DNA of 51,101 bases from NCBI RefSeq assembly GCF_900106845.1, contig NZ_LT629850.1:1282839-1333939 (forward strand), in the 5' to 3' direction. The position numbers and the translations under genes are program-made. Origin of the DNA: Romboutsia timonensis (lineage in GTDB: Bacteria; Bacillota; Clostridia; Peptostreptococcales; Peptostreptococcaceae). Below the pieces are notes generated by a model, which worked only from the letters and a program-made list of their open reading frames with translations, was not told where the DNA came from and did not search any database. Positions 25,846 to 34,953 of the stretch are shown piece after piece. Each line of letters opens with the position of its first letter. Positions within the stretch are counted from its first letter, which is position 1.

Positions 25846-26559
25846 TCATATTTTTCTACTAATTAGTACGTCTATATACTCTGCTCTTATTCCTAAGTCT
25901 ATGTTGTCTATAGTAAATATTTGAGTAACCATACCACTTGATTTATATATTAAATCTACTATATCATATCCATAATGAAATGTTACTGGACTACCTTTTG
26001 GATTTATAGGATTTCCATGATATTCTTCTTCTTTTAAAAATATAATATTATTATTATCATCTAATTTAGCCCAACATTCAGTAGTTCTTTCCTTATTAAT
26101 CAATGGAACCGTAAATATATGTGCTCCTCCTGGTTTTAAAGTTCGTGCTATTTCCCTAAAAGCACTTTGTGGATTAAATATATGTTCCATAACATCTTGA
26201 GTTATAACCAAATCAAAGCTTTCATCTTTAAATGTCTGTGATTCTAAATTTTCATTCCTATATCCATTAATTATTTTACCTTTATCACTTTCACCATAAT
26301 ATTGAGAAGCTATATAATTAGGACATTTATTTTGTAACTTTAAACTAGCACCTCTTTTGCATGGTGATGATTCATGTATGTCTAATAAATTATAATTCGG
26401 ATAAAATTTTTCAATTAAATACATTAACGCTCGTTCTCTAGGTATAGATTTGCAATTTGAGCATATATAATTATCTCTATACCAACTATTTGTAGCTATA
26501 AATTTTACATTTTTATCGCAACATACACAGTATCCATCATTCTCAAAATAATATTTCAT
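25846..26559 (-). CDS. Class I SAM-dependent methyltransferase
   Basis: A 237-residue protein. An N-terminal four-Cys zinc-ribbon-like segment (CVCCDKNVKF, CSNCKSIPRERAL) leads into a Rossmann methyltransferase core with FDLVITQDVMEHIFNP (motif post I to II) and LKPGGAHIFTVP (motif III). The usual GxGxG motif I is replaced by a weaker NLLDIHESSP. It belongs to the Methyltransf_11-like group found in sugar clusters, so it probably methylates a glycan residue, for example a terminal sugar. It lies 13 bases after the large three-module transferase. Confidence 0.82.
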   Translation of the reverse strand: MKYYFENDGYCVCCDKNVKFIATNSWYRDNYICSNCKSIPRERALMYLIEKFYPNYNLLDIHESSPCKRGASLKLQNKCPNYIASQYYGESDKGKIINGYRNENLESQTFKDESFDLVITQDVMEHIFNPQSAFREIARTLKPGGAHIFTVPLINKERTTECWAKLDDNNNIIFLKEEEYHGNPINPKGSPVTFHYGYDIVDLIYKSSGMVTQIFTIDNIDLGIRAEYIDVLISRKI

Positions 26560-26572
26560 ATCACTAGCACTC

Positions 26573-29500
26573 CTAAACCTTTAGATATTTTTTTACTATA
26601 GTTCTGTATAATTGTACTTTATTGGAGATCTCTTTAGATAAATCATATTTATTTGAAATATAATTTTGAATAGCTACTATTTCATTAAAGTGAATTTTAT
26701 TATTTACTGTTTTAACAATACTATCTTCATGTCTACGATGATAATTTAGAGATTTACTACAGAAATAAATATTTCCTATTTCTAATAAGTTTATATAAAA
26801 TAGCCAATCTCCTGCTACTTTATAGTTGTCTATTTCTGAGCATATTACATTTATATTATTAACTTTTTTAAATACCACAGCAGAGATATTAGGAATTGTA
26901 TTTTTTATAGACATACATTGTTTTATTTCATCTACTCCATTATTAACATAGTCTGTAGACCATTTATGAATATCTACATCATTAGTATAATACAAGTACT
27001 CATTTGCAATTATACTTCCAGCTTCATTGATTTGCTTAGATTGAGAATATGAAATAACAACATTATCATACTCAAATCCTTTCATTATATTTTCTAAGAA
27101 ATATCTATCACTTAAGTCGTCTGCTTCAGCTATCCAAATATAATCACCCTTTGCTTTTGAAATGCCTTTTTTCCACTGACTAAATACATTGCCTGAGTTT
27201 TCTAAGTTCAAATCTATAATTATATTATTATAGCTTTTATCTATATAGTTAATTACCTTTTCATTACTATTATCTGTGGACGCATCATCTAGATAAATAA
27301 TTTCATATATAGGATAAGTTTGATTATCTATACTCTTAAGCCTTTCTATTATATAATGTTCATAGTTATAGTTAGGAACTATAACTGATACCTTCTCATA
27401 TTTATGTTCAAGTAATTCTAGTAATTTATAAATATAGTCATAAAAATTAAATTTTTCTTCTACTATACCCATACATTTTTGTCCCATAAGATTTAATTTA
27501 GTTTTATCAAATATATTTTCCATTATTATTTTCTCAGTCATAATTAAATCTTCAAAATCAACAATAAATCCAGTGTCATTATGCTTTACTATATCTACAA
27601 ATCCACCTGCATTATTAAATCCAACTAAAGGTAATCCATAATACATACTTTCTAATACTACAGAAGGGAATGGATCTTCTCTTGAAGTTAAAAGATATAA
27701 ATCAGAACTTAAATAATATTTTTCTAGATCATTAGTAAAATTTTCAAATATTAAATTTTTATTTCTAAGACTTTCACTGCTACAAACTTTAGATACATAA
27801 TTAGTATCTATAGGACCTATCCAAATAAAATATATATTTTTATTTTTTTTGCTAATTTCATTAGCTATATCTATGAATAAATCTATTCCTTTTCTTTTAT
27901 CTCCATACCCAACACCTAATACAATCTTTGAATTTTGACTTATATTTAACTTTTCTTTTAAATCTTTTGTACATATTTTTTTATCTTTATATTCTCTTTT
28001 ATTATTGAATACACCTTGAGGTATAATTTTAGACTTATTTTCAATATTTTTATCTACTATATCTTTAAATTCATCTTTAACATATTTAGAAGGAAATATT
28101 ATTGTATCTGAGTAAATTGATATATTACGTGCTTTTTCTTCAGCATTATATGCTTTTATTGTTCCACTCAATTCATGTATCAAAGTTATAACTTTATAAT
28201 TTTCATTTTTTAGTAGTTTAACTAGATCACCAGAAATAACAGTGTTGCATATTGCTATATCAACTCCTGAGTTTCTTAATTTTTTAATTATACTGTGAGC
28301 CTTTTCTAAATTATTATCTACATTATAAAAATCACCGTATTTTTTAAACTCATCTTCAAACCAACCGCCATTTATAGCTATTATACTAATATCATACTTG
28401 AATTTTTCTTTTAAATACTTAATGATATTTAATGATAATAATTGAGCTCCACCATATTTAGTGTCATGAGATACATAAAGTATTTTTTTATTTAATTTTC
28501 TAGTTTCTAAAATAGCTTCTTTCGTTGAATTTAAATAAGAGTATCCATACTTTACATCTGGTTCAAGATATGCTCCTTCGCCCCATTCATTCCATGCATT
28601 TATAAATACAAATTGCTCATCTTTATTTTTTTTAGTTTTAGTGTAGATAATAATATCTTTAAGCCACTGTTTATATAATTCAGGAGAGGAATTATAAAAT
28701 ATTGTTGATTTATTACCTCTTCTAGGTGTGTTATCCCATGATGGTATTATTGTTTTAAATAAATTATATTTTTCTTTATCCTCTTTTAAGTATAATTTAT
28801 TATTTACATAGTAACTATAGTCTACTATATTACCTTTAAAATTTGGATTTTTAAATGAAACTTGGCTAGAGATATAATTGTATTTATACATTCCATTTGG
28901 CGGAAATTCAACAGCAGCATCTAGTCCATACTTTGTTGGATTTTTACAAGCAAATCCTTGTGCTCCTATTAAATAAATTCCCTTATAGCCATGATCTTCC
29001 ATCCATTTTCTCCATCTAACTATAGTATCTTCTGGATTTGGAAATAGTTCTATTCGATATACTATTAATACTGGTTTTTCATCTATTTTTATATATCTAG
29101 TATCGTTAAAATATTTACTTATATCTTCTATAAAATTAATATCATCTTCTGGTGAGTGCTTTTGTGCTATTAATACTTCATTATCTAAACCATCCCATCT
29201 TCTAGTCCAATTCTCATTTGCCCAACATAAGCAAAATGGAATATCTAAATCTTTATTTTCTATAAGCATATTTACAGGCTTTTCTAATAATCTCTTCCCT
29301 GCAAACCAATAGTGATGAAAACAAAAACCATATACTCCGTATTGTTTTGCCAATTCTATTTGTCTTTTCATTACTTCTTTATTTGTTAAGTTATAATATC
29401 CAAGTTCTCCTGGGATATGAGGCTGATAGTGACCTTTAAATTGTGGGATGGCTTTTTTTACATTTGTCCATTCTGTAAATCCTTCTCCCCACCACTTATC

Positions 29501-29725
29501 ATTTTCTGGTATTTGATGAAATTGAGGTAGATAAAATGCAATTAACTTGACATCATCTGATTTTAATCTAAATATAGTACTATTTTCACTAATAGATCTA
29601 TTTCCAAGGTTACTTTCTTCATTTAGAATGGAATTTAATAATTTTAAACTTGGTTCATCATTTACTTTAATTTTATTAAAGCTTTCTGTATCTTTTGAAT
29701 CCTTTCCTCTGTTTAATATTTTCAT
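26573..29725 (-). CDS. Three-module glycan enzyme: WbsX/GH99-like + GT4 + GT2
   Basis: A 1050-residue fusion. Residues about 50-405 form a WbsX/GH99-like domain (KLIAFYLPQFHQIPENDKWW, WGEGFTEWTNVKK, WANENWTRRWDG, FINAWNEWGEGAYLEPD). Residues about 415-765 form a GT4 GT-B transferase (KILYVSHDTKYGGAQLLSL, LGVGYGDKRKGIDLFIDI, SREDPFPSVVLESM). Residues about 775-1050 form a GT2 GT-A domain (VSVIVPNYNYEHYIIERLKS, YLDDASTDNS, WIAEADD). The likely role is to add two or more successive sugars to a surface polysaccharide or glycoprotein chain; whether the GH99-like part hydrolyses or transfers is not known. No membrane segment is seen. It is central in the operon. Confidence 0.88.
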   Translation of the reverse strand: MKILNRGKDSKDTESFNKIKVNDEPSLKLLNSILNEESNLGNRSISENSTIFRLKSDDVKLIAFYLPQFHQIPENDKWWGEGFTEWTNVKKAIPQFKGHYQPHIPGELGYYNLTNKEVMKRQIELAKQYGVYGFCFHHYWFAGKRLLEKPVNMLIENKDLDIPFCLCWANENWTRRWDGLDNEVLIAQKHSPEDDINFIEDISKYFNDTRYIKIDEKPVLIVYRIELFPNPEDTIVRWRKWMEDHGYKGIYLIGAQGFACKNPTKYGLDAAVEFPPNGMYKYNYISSQVSFKNPNFKGNIVDYSYYVNNKLYLKEDKEKYNLFKTIIPSWDNTPRRGNKSTIFYNSSPELYKQWLKDIIIYTKTKKNKDEQFVFINAWNEWGEGAYLEPDVKYGYSYLNSTKEAILETRKLNKKILYVSHDTKYGGAQLLSLNIIKYLKEKFKYDISIIAINGGWFEDEFKKYGDFYNVDNNLEKAHSIIKKLRNSGVDIAICNTVISGDLVKLLKNENYKVITLIHELSGTIKAYNAEEKARNISIYSDTIIFPSKYVKDEFKDIVDKNIENKSKIIPQGVFNNKREYKDKKICTKDLKEKLNISQNSKIVLGVGYGDKRKGIDLFIDIANEISKKNKNIYFIWIGPIDTNYVSKVCSSESLRNKNLIFENFTNDLEKYYLSSDLYLLTSREDPFPSVVLESMYYGLPLVGFNNAGGFVDIVKHNDTGFIVDFEDLIMTEKIIMENIFDKTKLNLMGQKCMGIVEEKFNFYDYIYKLLELLEHKYEKVSVIVPNYNYEHYIIERLKSIDNQTYPIYEIIYLDDASTDNSNEKVINYIDKSYNNIIIDLNLENSGNVFSQWKKGISKAKGDYIWIAEADDLSDRYFLENIMKGFEYDNVVISYSQSKQINEAGSIIANEYLYYTNDVDIHKWSTDYVNNGVDEIKQCMSIKNTIPNISAVVFKKVNNINVICSEIDNYKVAGDWLFYINLLEIGNIYFCSKSLNYHRRHEDSIVKTVNNKIHFNEIVAIQNYISNKYDLSKEISNKVQLYRTIVKKYLKV

Positions 29726-29861
29726 AACTCAATCCTCACCTTTTATTATTCATTTTTGTAAAGATATAGAATAAACAATATATTAACTTTTTTATATATT
29801 TTATAACTCAATACATACTATATTTTATTAAATAAAAACAAATCTATAAGAAAATATAAGT

Positions 29862-30848
29862 TTATTTATTTTTAATAGGATTATTTTCATTATTACTTCT
29901 TAATAAAAGTAAACTTTCTTTTTGCTCTATAAATTTCCTTATTCCAGATTCTATATCCGTATTACATGTATAATTTAATATTTTTTTAGCTTTGTTTATA
30001 TCTAATACATTAGATTTAACATCTATAGCTCTAGAGGGTAAATATTCTACATTTGCGTGTTTTTCAGTAATTTTTTCTATTGTTTTTAATATATCATTAA
30101 TAGAGTGTCCGACTCCACTCCCTATATTAAATATAGGACATACATCTTGTTTAAATTTATATGAAATAACAGATTCTATTGCTTTACAAACATCATCAAT
30201 TTCAACATAGTCTCTTACTGTATTTCCATCTCCATATATAATTACTTCTTTATCCTTCATAATTCTATCTAAGAAAACTGAAATTATACCTATATTTTTT
30301 TGTGGATTTTGCCATACTCCATATGGATTAGATACTCTTAATATAATATTTTCCATATTATATATTTCATTGTACATTAATAATATTTTTTCAATAGTTA
30401 ATTTAATTATCCCATAATTATTTATAGGATTAGTCTGCATATCCTCAGAGTACTTTTTTATATTTATATTTCCATTTCCATAAATAGTTCCACCAGATGA
30501 TATAAATACTATCCTTTTTATACTATTATTTTTGCATAACTCACATAATTCAATTGCCTTTTTTATATCTTTTTCATATCCACTATATATATCACACATA
30601 GATGTTTGAGGTGATACACTGCTTATTAAATGTACTACACAATCTACATTGTTTACGTATTTTCCTAAATTATTATCCTCAAAAAAATTTCCTTCTACGA
30701 TTTGACACTTTTCTAGAATATTAGTATCTAAAATTTTTTCAGATATATTTCTATCATAAATTATAATTTGATTATTTGTAGTTAGCAGTAATCTAGCCAA
30801 GTTTTGACCTATAAAACCTGCTCCACCTAACAAAATATATTTTCCCAT
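29862..30848 (-). CDS. NAD-dependent sugar epimerase/dehydratase (GalE-like SDR)
   Basis: A 328-residue extended short-chain dehydrogenase. The dinucleotide site is LLGGAGFIGQNLA; the catalytic Ser region is FISSGGTIYG, and the YxxxK motif reads NYGIIKLTIEK. Downstream RVSNPYGVWQNP and DGNTVRDYVEIDD match the UDP-glucose 4-epimerase and related families. The specific substrate is undecided: UDP-glucose, UDP-glucuronate or UDP-GlcNAc epimerisation would all suit a cluster that also has a UDP-glucose dehydrogenase. GAGG lies 7 bases before the ATG. Confidence 0.85.
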   Translation of the reverse strand: MGKYILLGGAGFIGQNLARLLLTTNNQIIIYDRNISEKILDTNILEKCQIVEGNFFEDNNLGKYVNNVDCVVHLISSVSPQTSMCDIYSGYEKDIKKAIELCELCKNNSIKRIVFISSGGTIYGNGNINIKKYSEDMQTNPINNYGIIKLTIEKILLMYNEIYNMENIILRVSNPYGVWQNPQKNIGIISVFLDRIMKDKEVIIYGDGNTVRDYVEIDDVCKAIESVISYKFKQDVCPIFNIGSGVGHSINDILKTIEKITEKHANVEYLPSRAIDVKSNVLDINKAKKILNYTCNTDIESGIRKFIEQKESLLLLRSNNENNPIKNK

Positions 30849-30913
30849 CTAATAACCTCACTAAAAAATTTATAGTAATTTTTCTTAATTATATTTAATG
30901 TATTTTATGAAAA

Positions 30914-31660
30914 TTAAATATTAATACTTTTAAGCTTTTTAATTTTATACATATAGTCCGAAGCTTTCTTTAAATTTTCAAAAGTCCCAGCATCAAACCA
31001 AGCTACATCTTTATCTAAAATTTCAACCTTTAACTTATTAGCTATTAAATACTCATTATTTATTGAAGTTATTTCTAATTCTCCTCTATCAGATGGTTTA
31101 ATACTTTTAGCTATCTTTATAACATCATTATCATAAAAGTATAGTCCTGGAACTATATAATTAGATTTTGGTTTTTCTGGTTTTTCTTCTATTGATAAAA
31201 CATTGAATTTATCATCAAATTCAACTACACCAAAAGATTTAGGATCATCTACTAAGTAGCCAAATATAGTAGCTCCTTCTGTAAGCTTAGAACATTTTTC
31301 TAATATTGAAAGTAAGTTTCCGCCATTAAATATATTATCACCTAATATCAAACATACACTATCACCGCCTATAAATGTTTCACCAATTATAAATGCCTCT
31401 GCTAAACCATTAGGTTCTTGTTGGATTTCATATTTAAGATTAACACCAAAGTCATTTCCATCTCCTAACAAATCTTGAAACATCAATATATCTCTTGGTG
31501 TAGATATTATAAGAATATCTTTTATCCCAGCTAATATTAAAGTAGATAATGGATAATATATCATGGGTTTATCATATACAGGTAATAGTTGCTTTGATAT
31601 CACTTTAGTTAAAGGATAAAGTCTTGTTCCAGATCCACCCGCTAATATTATGCCTTTCAT
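30914..31660 (-). CDS. rmlA: Glucose-1-phosphate thymidylyltransferase
   Basis: The first step of dTDP-L-rhamnose synthesis: dTTP plus glucose-1-phosphate to dTDP-glucose. The signature [11 protein letters not shown] and [16 protein letters not shown] region is complete, as are [13 protein letters not shown] and [10 protein letters not shown]. At 248 residues it is about 40 shorter than the classical enzyme, lacking the C-terminal helical extension, as many Gram-positive and archaeal short forms do; no frameshift is evident. It lies 41 bases after ugd in the operon. Confidence 0.93.
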   Translation of the reverse strand: MKGIILAGGSGTRLYPLTKVISKQLLPVYDKPMIYYPLSTLILAGIKDILIISTPRDILMFQDLLGDGNDFGVNLKYEIQQEPNGLAEAFIIGETFIGGDSVCLILGDNIFNGGNLLSILEKCSKLTEGATIFGYLVDDPKSFGVVEFDDKFNVLSIEEKPEKPKSNYIVPGLYFYDNDVIKIAKSIKPSDRGELEITSINNEYLIANKLKVEILDKDVAWFDAGTFENLKKASDYMYKIKKLKSINI

Positions 31661-31700
31661 AAATTGTCACCTTCATTAAATTATATTTTTATGCTTACAT

Positions 31701-33002
31701 CTATCTTCCTATTGAGTAGTATTTAATATCTAATTTTGCTACTTCATTTAAGTTATAGCAATTTCTACCATCTAGTACTATAGGATTTTTCATTAAATTT
31801 TTATATTTATTTAAATCGTAATTAACAATTTCATCCCACTCAGTCATTATTAAACATAACTGAGAATCTTTTATAGCATCATCAATGGTATTTGTATAAA
31901 TTATTTTCGGTTCGTTTTTAAATATTTTTTTACAATTATCGGTTCCTATAGGATCATATACTCTAACATTTGCTCCATTATCAATTAAGTATTTAATATT
32001 TGATATAGATGGTGCCTCTCTCATATCATCTGTTCCAGGTTTAAATGTAACTCCTAAGATGGCAACATTTAAACCATCGAAGCTTTTTACAATCTTATTA
32101 GCCTTCTCTATAAGTTTAAGTTTTTGGGATTCATTTACATCTATAGCTGCTTTTATAGTTCTTAATTCATAATCACAATTATTTGCTATGTTATAAAGAG
32201 CTTTTGTATCCTTTGGGAAACAAGAACCACCATATCCTATACCTGCATTAAAAAATTTATCTCCTATTCTAATATCAAATTTCATACCTTTTACTACATC
32301 ATCTATATTAGCTCCAACTTTTTCACATAAATTTGCTATATCATTTATATATGATATTTTTAATGCTAAAAAGTTATTAGATGCATACTTTATCATTTCA
32401 CTACTTTCTCGATTTACGCATACTATAGGAATATTAAACGGTTTGTATATTTTTCTTAATATTTCTTCTGCATATTTACTTTTTACTCCAATAATTATCC
32501 TTGAAGCATTTAAAGTATCTTCTACTGCTGTTCCTTGTGATAAAAATTCTGGATTTGATGCTACCTCTACAGATATATTATTGTTTAATTTTTCATTGAT
32601 ATATTTTTCTATACTATTACATGTACCTATAGGAACAGTAGATTTTACTACTACTAATGTATCTTTATTTATAGTACTAGCAATTTTATCACATGCATCA
32701 AATAAATATTCTAAGTTTGCAGAACCATCATCCCTTTCTGGAGTTCCTACTGCTAATATTATTACATCTGCATCTTTATATGCATATTTATAGTCTGTAG
32801 TAAAATCTAAATTTCCTTTTTTATAATTTTTGTTTATTAACTCTTCTAATCTATTTTCATATATTGGTGATATTCCTTTTTTTAAATTATTAATTTTAAT
32901 ATCATCTATATCAACGCAAATAATATTTCCTGCATCTATTTCAGCCAAACATGTACCTGTTACTAATCCTACATATCCAGTACCAACTATAGCAATTTTC
33001 AT
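31701..33002 (-). CDS. ugd: UDP-glucose 6-dehydrogenase
   Basis: A 433-residue enzyme oxidising UDP-glucose to UDP-glucuronate with two NAD+. The N-terminal Rossmann site is IVGTGYVGLVTG. Catalytic residues are Lys205 (SEMIKYASNN) and Cys261 (GYGGSCFPKD). The second Rossmann domain starts near 320 (NVAILGVTFKPGTDDMREAP). GGAGGG lies before the ATG. The start region overlaps the 3' end of the upstream glycosyltransferase by 62 bases in another frame. UDP-GlcA could be used directly or be changed by the neighbouring epimerase. Confidence 0.95.
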   Translation of the reverse strand: MKIAIVGTGYVGLVTGTCLAEIDAGNIICVDIDDIKINNLKKGISPIYENRLEELINKNYKKGNLDFTTDYKYAYKDADVIILAVGTPERDDGSANLEYLFDACDKIASTINKDTLVVVKSTVPIGTCNSIEKYINEKLNNNISVEVASNPEFLSQGTAVEDTLNASRIIIGVKSKYAEEILRKIYKPFNIPIVCVNRESSEMIKYASNNFLALKISYINDIANLCEKVGANIDDVVKGMKFDIRIGDKFFNAGIGYGGSCFPKDTKALYNIANNCDYELRTIKAAIDVNESQKLKLIEKANKIVKSFDGLNVAILGVTFKPGTDDMREAPSISNIKYLIDNGANVRVYDPIGTDNCKKIFKNEPKIIYTNTIDDAIKDSQLCLIMTEWDEIVNYDLNKYKNLMKNPIVLDGRNCYNLNEVAKLDIKYYSIGR

Positions 33003-33828
33003 TAAAATCCCTCCATGTAAGTATAAAATTGTCTGTTAATGAGATTTTAACCCATTTTTTCTTAAATTTTTCTTTATTTTTCCTAAGTATTTTCTTATAA
33101 TCTAAGTCGTTATTCTTAAAAGAAATATTCCCAAAATGATGTATAAAAGTATCCTTACTAAGTACAAGTTTATACTTAGCTTCTAATATTCTCATACAAT
33201 AATCATCATCTTCAAAATTTCCTGGAAAAAATTGCTCATCTAATAATCCAACTTTATTTATAACTTCTCTTTTTATTAATAAGCAAAAACCAATAAGTTT
33301 ATCTCTTGATTCATATTTTCTTGAGTCTTGTATATTAAACTCACTTGCAAAATCTAACATAGATGTTATATCACTATAACCAACTTCTATTCTTTGTTTA
33401 TTCGAAACATGATTTGATAAGCAACTAACAGCACCAATTTCAGAATTTGACCATAAACAGCTATCTAAGTTATACAACCAGTTCGGAGTAGCTATCACAT
33501 CATTATTAAGAAGTAATATATTTTCTCCTTTAGATATCTCTATACCTTGATTCCACCCTTTTGCTACTCCATAGTTTTCATTATTTAATATTAACTTAAT
33601 ATCATCTTGTTCTTTTAACCATGCTACAGTACCATCTGTCGAATTATTGTCAACTACGATTAATTCATATCTATTTTTGTATGTGAATTTTCTTATGCTT
33701 TCAATACATAGCTTAGTGTATTTTAGTTGGTTATAGGTGAGTATTATTATACTAGTTAAATGTATATTATTTTCTTTGCTTATATCGATTAAATATGGGT
33801 AGTTCAAGAGTTTATTAATATCAATCAT
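32941..33828 (-). CDS. Glycosyltransferase family 2, first gene of the glycan operon
   Basis: A 295-residue GT-A transferase similar to rhamnosyltransferase-type GT2 proteins. Key segments are SIIILTYNQLKYTKLCIES, LIVVDNNSTDGTVAWL, NYGVAKGWNQGI, LLNNDVIATPNWL (DxD-like) and GLLDEQFFPGNFEDDDYCMR. GAGG lies 8 bases before the ATG. The last 21 residues are read from the ugd ribosome site and start region in another frame and look unlike a natural C-terminus, so the original stop may have been lost. It heads the operon; upstream is a 399-base spacer with divergent transcription. Confidence 0.88.
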   Translation of the reverse strand: MIDINKLLNYPYLIDISKENNIHLTSIIILTYNQLKYTKLCIESIRKFTYKNRYELIVVDNNSTDGTVAWLKEQDDIKLILNNENYGVAKGWNQGIEISKGENILLLNNDVIATPNWLYNLDSCLWSNSEIGAVSCLSNHVSNKQRIEVGYSDITSMLDFASEFNIQDSRKYESRDKLIGFCLLIKREVINKVGLLDEQFFPGNFEDDDYCMRILEAKYKLVLSKDTFIHHFGNISFKNNDLDYKKILRKNKEKFKKKWVKISLTDNFILTWRDFNENCYSWYWICRISNRYMFG

Positions 33829-34227
33829 ACAAAAAACCTCGCTATTGGATAGTTTTCTTTTTATTATATGATATAAAATTTTAATTTGACACTTATTCTA
33901 TTTCACAACATTTCAAAATATATCACTTTTTATCTGACTTAAGCATACTATATTATAAACTTACTTAGTAAAATTCTACAGAAAGTTAATTTATTTTACT
34001 TAAAAATTCTATTAAATTAGATTTATTTTAACATCTCGCATATTGTATTTAGTAAAAATATATACTCATCCTTATATGTTGTTGATATAGAAACAAACTT
34101 CTAATAAATATTGCTATAAATTATACTTTCTCAAATACGGTTAATATAGATTTATATAATAATAATTAAATTCAAATTAAGCACATTTATAAATAAGTTA
34201 ATACTTTTATTTTAGAAAGGATTAGAT
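33829..34227. other. Divergent intergenic region of two glycosyltransferase genes
   Basis: About 400 very AT-rich bases with no ORF. It must hold the promoter of the minus-strand glycan operon and that of the plus-strand transferase at 34228. I see several TATAAT-like strings (for example near 33950 and 34157) but no promoter clear enough to call, and no large repeat. Confidence 0.6.
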
Positions 34228-34941
34228 ATGTATAAAAACGGATTTTCTATTATAACTGTAACTAATCGAGACTATTGTATAGAAAACATGATTAATAACT
34301 TTTTAAGACAAGAATTTAACGATAAAGAACTAATTATAGTAATTAACAATGATAAAATTAATATAGAGGATATATATAAATATATAAATAAAGAATTAAA
34401 TATATTTGTTTATAAATTACCTGAAAAGACTTCTTTAGGAGCATGCTTAAACTTTGGTATCAATAAATCAAATTATAATATTATATCAAAATTTGATGAT
34501 GACGATTATTATGGGCCTTATTATTTAGATGAAGCTAATAAGGCTTTTTTAAGAGAAGGATGCTATGTTTTAGGTAAGCAAAAGACTTACTACTACTTAG
34601 AACAATATAAAAAACTTATTTTAAAAAGGGTTGCAACAGAGAATGCATATTCTCAAAATTTAATGGGATCTACTATATGTTTTAAAAGAAAAGTTTTTGA
34701 TAATATAAAATTTAAGGATATTTCTATTAGAGAAGATTATAATTTTAATAACGAATGTTTAAAATATGGCTATATGCTTTATTCAACTTCATCTTATAAT
34801 CACTTAGTATTTAAGCATGCAGATATAAGTAAACATACATTTAAATCCAATATAAATACGTTAATAAATAAATGTATTGAAATTAAATCTAATATTGAAT
34901 TTGAAGATTGTTTTGACATAATAAATAAAAAAGCTATCTAA
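34228..34941 (+). CDS. Glycosyltransferase family 2 (CgeD-like)
   Basis: A 237-residue GT-A transferase. FSIITVTNRDYCIENMINNF opens the domain, ELIIVINNDK follows, and KFDDDDYYGPYYLDE is the metal-binding acidic stretch. LMGSTICFKRKVFDNIKF and IREDYNFN correspond to the acceptor-side region. It resembles spore-coat CgeD-type and teichoic-acid-type transferases; the sugar is unknown. AAAGG lies before the ATG. Its stop codon lies inside the terminator palindrome that was duplicated by the adjacent IS1182-type insertion, so its own terminator lost the T-tract. Confidence 0.82.
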   Translation: MYKNGFSIITVTNRDYCIENMINNFLRQEFNDKELIIVINNDKINIEDIYKYINKELNIFVYKLPEKTSLGACLNFGINKSNYNIISKFDDDDYYGPYYLDEANKAFLREGCYVLGKQKTYYYLEQYKKLILKRVATENAYSQNLMGSTICFKRKVFDNIKFKDISIREDYNFNNECLKYGYMLYSTSSYNHLVFKHADISKHTFKSNINTLINKCIEIKSNIEFEDCFDIINKKAI

Positions 34942-34953
34942 ATATAGATAGCT

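Noticed and set aside
30914..31660. rmlA as a truncated pseudogene
   Set aside because: It is shorter than the classical enzyme, but short RmlA forms are common and the frame and catalytic motifs are intact with normal spacing to neighbours.
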